This document shows positions 62,106 through 64,000 of a stretch of 64,000 nt of DNA, piece by piece; position 1 is the stretch's first letter; every line of letters starts with the position of its first letter. Source of the stretch: Phycisphaerae bacterium (lineage in GTDB: Bacteria > Planctomycetota > Phycisphaerae > UBA1845 > Fen-1342); contig JAUIEC010000010.1 in the NCBI GenBank assembly GCA_030428945.1, positions 62,001 to 126,000 of the forward strand, written 5' to 3'. The translations under genes and the position numbers were made by a program. The notes beneath the pieces were generated by a model. That model had not been told where the DNA came from. It worked only from the letters and a program-made list of their open reading frames with translations, and made no database searches.

Positions 62106-62687
62106 TCAACTCCGGGGGCCGTCGTCGGCACTCGTCTGCCGTTGGAGAATCCGTTCCGCACCGTCCTTCTCGGAGATGCCGTAGTCGGCCAGGACCGTTT
62201 CCCAGACGCCCTGGCGCCGCAACAGGTGTTCGATCGCCTCGCGGACCGCGCCGTCCCCGCCGCTGCGACGGGTCACGAAACGGGCGAGGGCCTGCACTTC
62301 GGTGGCCGCGTTCGCCGGGGCCAGCGGATAGCCGACCGCCCGCAGGACCGGCAGGTCGGGGAAGTCATCGCCCATCATCGCCGTCTGCTCGGCCGGAATG
62401 CCGAGCTTCTGCAGCAGTTGCCGCAGGTCGGCCAGCTTGTCGCGGCTGCCCTGGATGACGTGCCGCAGGCCGAGCTCCTCGCTGCGGCGCACGACGGCCA
62501 TGCTCTTCTTGGCGGTCAGCAGGGCGACCTCGCCGACGTGCCGGCGGAACCACTGGATCGCGAGCCCGTCGTGCACGTGGAACGCCCGGATGGGCTCGGC
62601 GAAGTTGTCGCCGAAGTAGCCCCACGACAGCCGCCCGTCGGTCAGGACCCCGTCAACATCGAGCACCAGTAGTCGCAAGTCGCTCAT
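62106..62687 (-). CDS. kdsC: KDO 8-phosphate phosphatase (HAD family)
   Basis: KdsC removes phosphate from KDO-8-P on the way to the LPS inner core. The 193-aa protein starts LRLLVLDVDGVLTDGRLSWG (motif I DVDGVLTDG), has FHVHDGLAIQWFRR, the motif II threonine in LLTAKKS, GSRDKLADLRQLL with the conserved lysine, MMGDDFPDLPVLRAVG (motif IV) and a VTRRSGGDGAVRE tail. Motif II is TAKKS rather than the usual TGR-S, which may tune substrate binding. AAGGCAGG precedes the ATG. It is immediately upstream of the LptC/OstA-like gene. Confidence 0.92.
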   Translation of the reverse strand: MSDLRLLVLDVDGVLTDGRLSWGYFGDNFAEPIRAFHVHDGLAIQWFRRHVGEVALLTAKKSMAVVRRSEELGLRHVIQGSRDKLADLRQLLQKLGIPAEQTAMMGDDFPDLPVLRAVGYPLAPANAATEVQALARFVTRRSGGDGAVREAIEHLLRRQGVWETVLADYGISEKDGAERILQRQTSADDGPRS

Positions 62688-62794
62688 CGAGCCTGCCTTA
62701 TCGCCGGGTGGCCGGGTTCGCCGCTCGAACCGGAAGCTGTAGTATACGCGAAGCGGGCCCGTGGATTAATCGGGACCTCGGGAGGCGACGGCGG

Positions 62795-63640
62795 ATGGAA
62801 GCGATCGATCTGGGCGGCCTGCGGGTCCGCATGATCTCCGGCGGCGAACTGTGGCTCGATGGCGGGGCGATGTTCGGGATCATCCCGCGGGTGATCTGGT
62901 CACGCGCCACCGCCCCCGACGAGGCCCACCGCATCCGCCTGGCCTGCAACTGCCTGCTGGTCGAATGGGACGGCGACAGCGACCGCCGGGCGATCGTCGA
63001 GGCCGGCGTCGGCCAGAAGTACACCCCCAAGGAACAGAAGATCTTCGCGATCGACCCGACCGAGTGGATCGGCTCCAGCCTGACCGCCGCCGGGGTCGCC
63101 GCCGAGACGATCAGCGACGTACTGCTGACGCACCTGCACTTCGATCACGGCGGGGGCCTCAGCACGCGCGACGCCGACGACCGCCTCGTGCCGACCTTCC
63201 CGCGGGCCCGCATCCACGTGCAGGAGCAGGAACTGTCCGACGCGCTGTCGGGCTTCGGCATCATGACCAGCACCTACCGCCCCGAGAACCTCGAACCGCT
63301 CGCCGAACGCTGGGCCCCGCACGCCGGCGGCGTCGAGATGCTGCCCGGCATCACGGCTCTGCCGACGCCCGGCCATACCCGCGGCCACACCTCGCTGGTC
63401 CTGCGTGGCAGCGAACGCACGCTGTTGTTCGTCGGGGACGTGCTGCCGACGGCCGCCCATGTCGGGGCCCCGTTCAACATGGCCTACGACCTGTTCCCGC
63501 TCGACAACCGGGCCAGCAAGCAGGCCCTGCTGCGCCGCGCCGCGGACGAGGACTGGGTGCTGGTGCTGGGGCACGAGCCGGACACGCCGCTGGTGCGGGT
63601 GGTCGTCGAGGGCGACTGGTACCGGTTCGAGGCGGTCTGA
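62795..63640 (+). CDS. Metallo-beta-lactamase-fold hydrolase
   Basis: The 281-aa protein has the MBL zinc motif LLTHLHFDHGGGLS, the next ligands in LPTPGHTRGHTSLVL and LLFVGDVLPTAAH, and a final LVLGHEPDTPL histidine. The N-terminal ELWLDGGAMFGIIPRVIW segment is typical of the lactonase/PNP-hydrolase-like subgroup (AiiA- or MPH-like). Substrate is unknown; lactone, phosphotriester or ester hydrolysis are options. GGGAGG precedes the ATG at 62795; a longer in-frame start at 62708 lacks one. It is divergent from kdsC, 107 bases apart. Confidence 0.9.
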   Translation: MEAIDLGGLRVRMISGGELWLDGGAMFGIIPRVIWSRATAPDEAHRIRLACNCLLVEWDGDSDRRAIVEAGVGQKYTPKEQKIFAIDPTEWIGSSLTAAGVAAETISDVLLTHLHFDHGGGLSTRDADDRLVPTFPRARIHVQEQELSDALSGFGIMTSTYRPENLEPLAERWAPHAGGVEMLPGITALPTPGHTRGHTSLVLRGSERTLLFVGDVLPTAAHVGAPFNMAYDLFPLDNRASKQALLRRAADEDWVLVLGHEPDTPLVRVVVEGDWYRFEAV

Positions 63641-63794
63641 TAAGGGCTGCCGGGCCGCCTCGCGCGCTGGCTGGCGCAAAACCTGCCTGACCTTGCCGAA
63701 CAAATTCGATACTTCCCATTGAAGGCCCATCGCCGGATCACCGATGTGCGCCAGAAGGGCCCCCCCGGGAGGGGCTGTCCTCGGAGGTATCGTC

Positions 63795-64000
63795 ATGCAG
63801 ACCGAATCAACACCGACGCCGCTGTGGCGGCCCGAGCACAGCCTGCTCCTCGCGCAGGCCGCCTGCCTGTCCCTCGGCACCGGCCTCGTGCTCTGGGGCC
63901 TGGCCCCCGCCGTCATCGAGCGGATCGTCACCGGGCACACGCCGCCGCTGGCGATGCTGGCGATGAACGCCCTGATCTTCCTGCTCGGCTCGGCGTTTCT
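63795..64000 (+). CDS. N-terminal part of a membrane protein, truncated by window end
   Basis: ATG at 63795 follows GGAGG at eight bases. The open frame runs to the window edge (68 complete codons) and shows two hydrophobic segments (LLLAQAACLSLGTGLVLWGL and PLAMLAMNALIFLLGSAF), so an integral membrane protein is expected. A PEH-like soluble N-terminus precedes the first helix. Not identified. Confidence 0.72.
   Translation, partial: MQTESTPTPLWRPEHSLLLAQAACLSLGTGLVLWGLAPAVIERIVTGHTPPLAMLAMNALIFLLGSAF

Overview
This is GC-rich chromosomal DNA from a Gram-negative-type bacterium, most likely a member of the Planctomycetota close to the Phycisphaerae. The phylum call is an inference. It rests on a PEP-CTERM protein (17865-18716), an FG-GAP/LamG protein carrying DCNGN-type repeats and a C-terminal GDINGDG dockerin-like module (19536-21725), a type II secretion or type IV-like pseudopilin (58052-58588), selenium-tRNA synthesis (selA) and lipid A/KDO/LPS-export genes (lpxA, kdsC, an LptC/OstA-like protein). 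No rRNA, tRNA, CRISPR array, IS transposase or complete prophage was recognised.

Layout. 1-7550 (minus): a 2073-aa membrane-anchored pseudokinase-like protein and a multipass membrane protein. 7605-12346 (plus): a J-domain protein, a MoxR AAA+ ATPase, a multipass protein and a FecR-domain protein. 12674-15538 (minus): a conserved unknown, a DUF547 protein and a methyltransferase. 15769-25598: an SLC13/TrkA-C permease, a PEP-CTERM protein, a hypoxanthine-DNA glycosylase, the FG-GAP/dockerin protein, a three-domain aromatic amino acid enzyme (chorismate mutase, prephenate dehydratase, DAHP synthase) and a repeat-rich lipoprotein. 25697-28915 (minus) is a compact trpS-scpA-ridA-ROK kinase group. 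29026-37594 (plus): ferredoxin-NADP reductase, a GSGD-repeat lipoprotein, a membrane protein, ctaA overlapping a transglutaminase-like gene, and an M28/PDZ peptidase. 37939-43808 (minus): a tight pdxJ-lpxA-glycerate kinase-PQQ-propeller-phzF operon preceded by a membrane protein. 43890-55403: superoxide dismutase, a CII-like regulator, a zinc-ribbon protein, selA, a sulfatase-like lipoprotein, a secreted WD40 protein, gatB, acs and a small membrane protein. 55658-64000: a VWA/Bat-like membrane protein, the pseudopilin, the kdsC plus LptC/OstA-like pair, an MBL-fold hydrolase and a truncated membrane gene.

The most striking feature is not a protein. About 16 intergenic sites carry short tandem arrays with 7- or 8-bp units: GGGAACA, TRAGCARG, GGGAGCSA and GTGAAWGS. 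They begin at, or a few bases beyond, the stop codon of the upstream gene, and in several cases supply the stop codon or the last residues. They are usually purine-rich in the sense direction and are often followed by a pyrimidine-rich arm that could pair with the first, giving very long 3' hairpins. A 134-bp composite element occurs twice in opposite orientation (31671-31804 and 32982-33115). One module has been duplicated together with the last ten codons of its host gene (32817-32950 and 33120-33253). This repeat system, the triple-fusion enzyme and a ScpA that appears to start at CTG are the main items to check.
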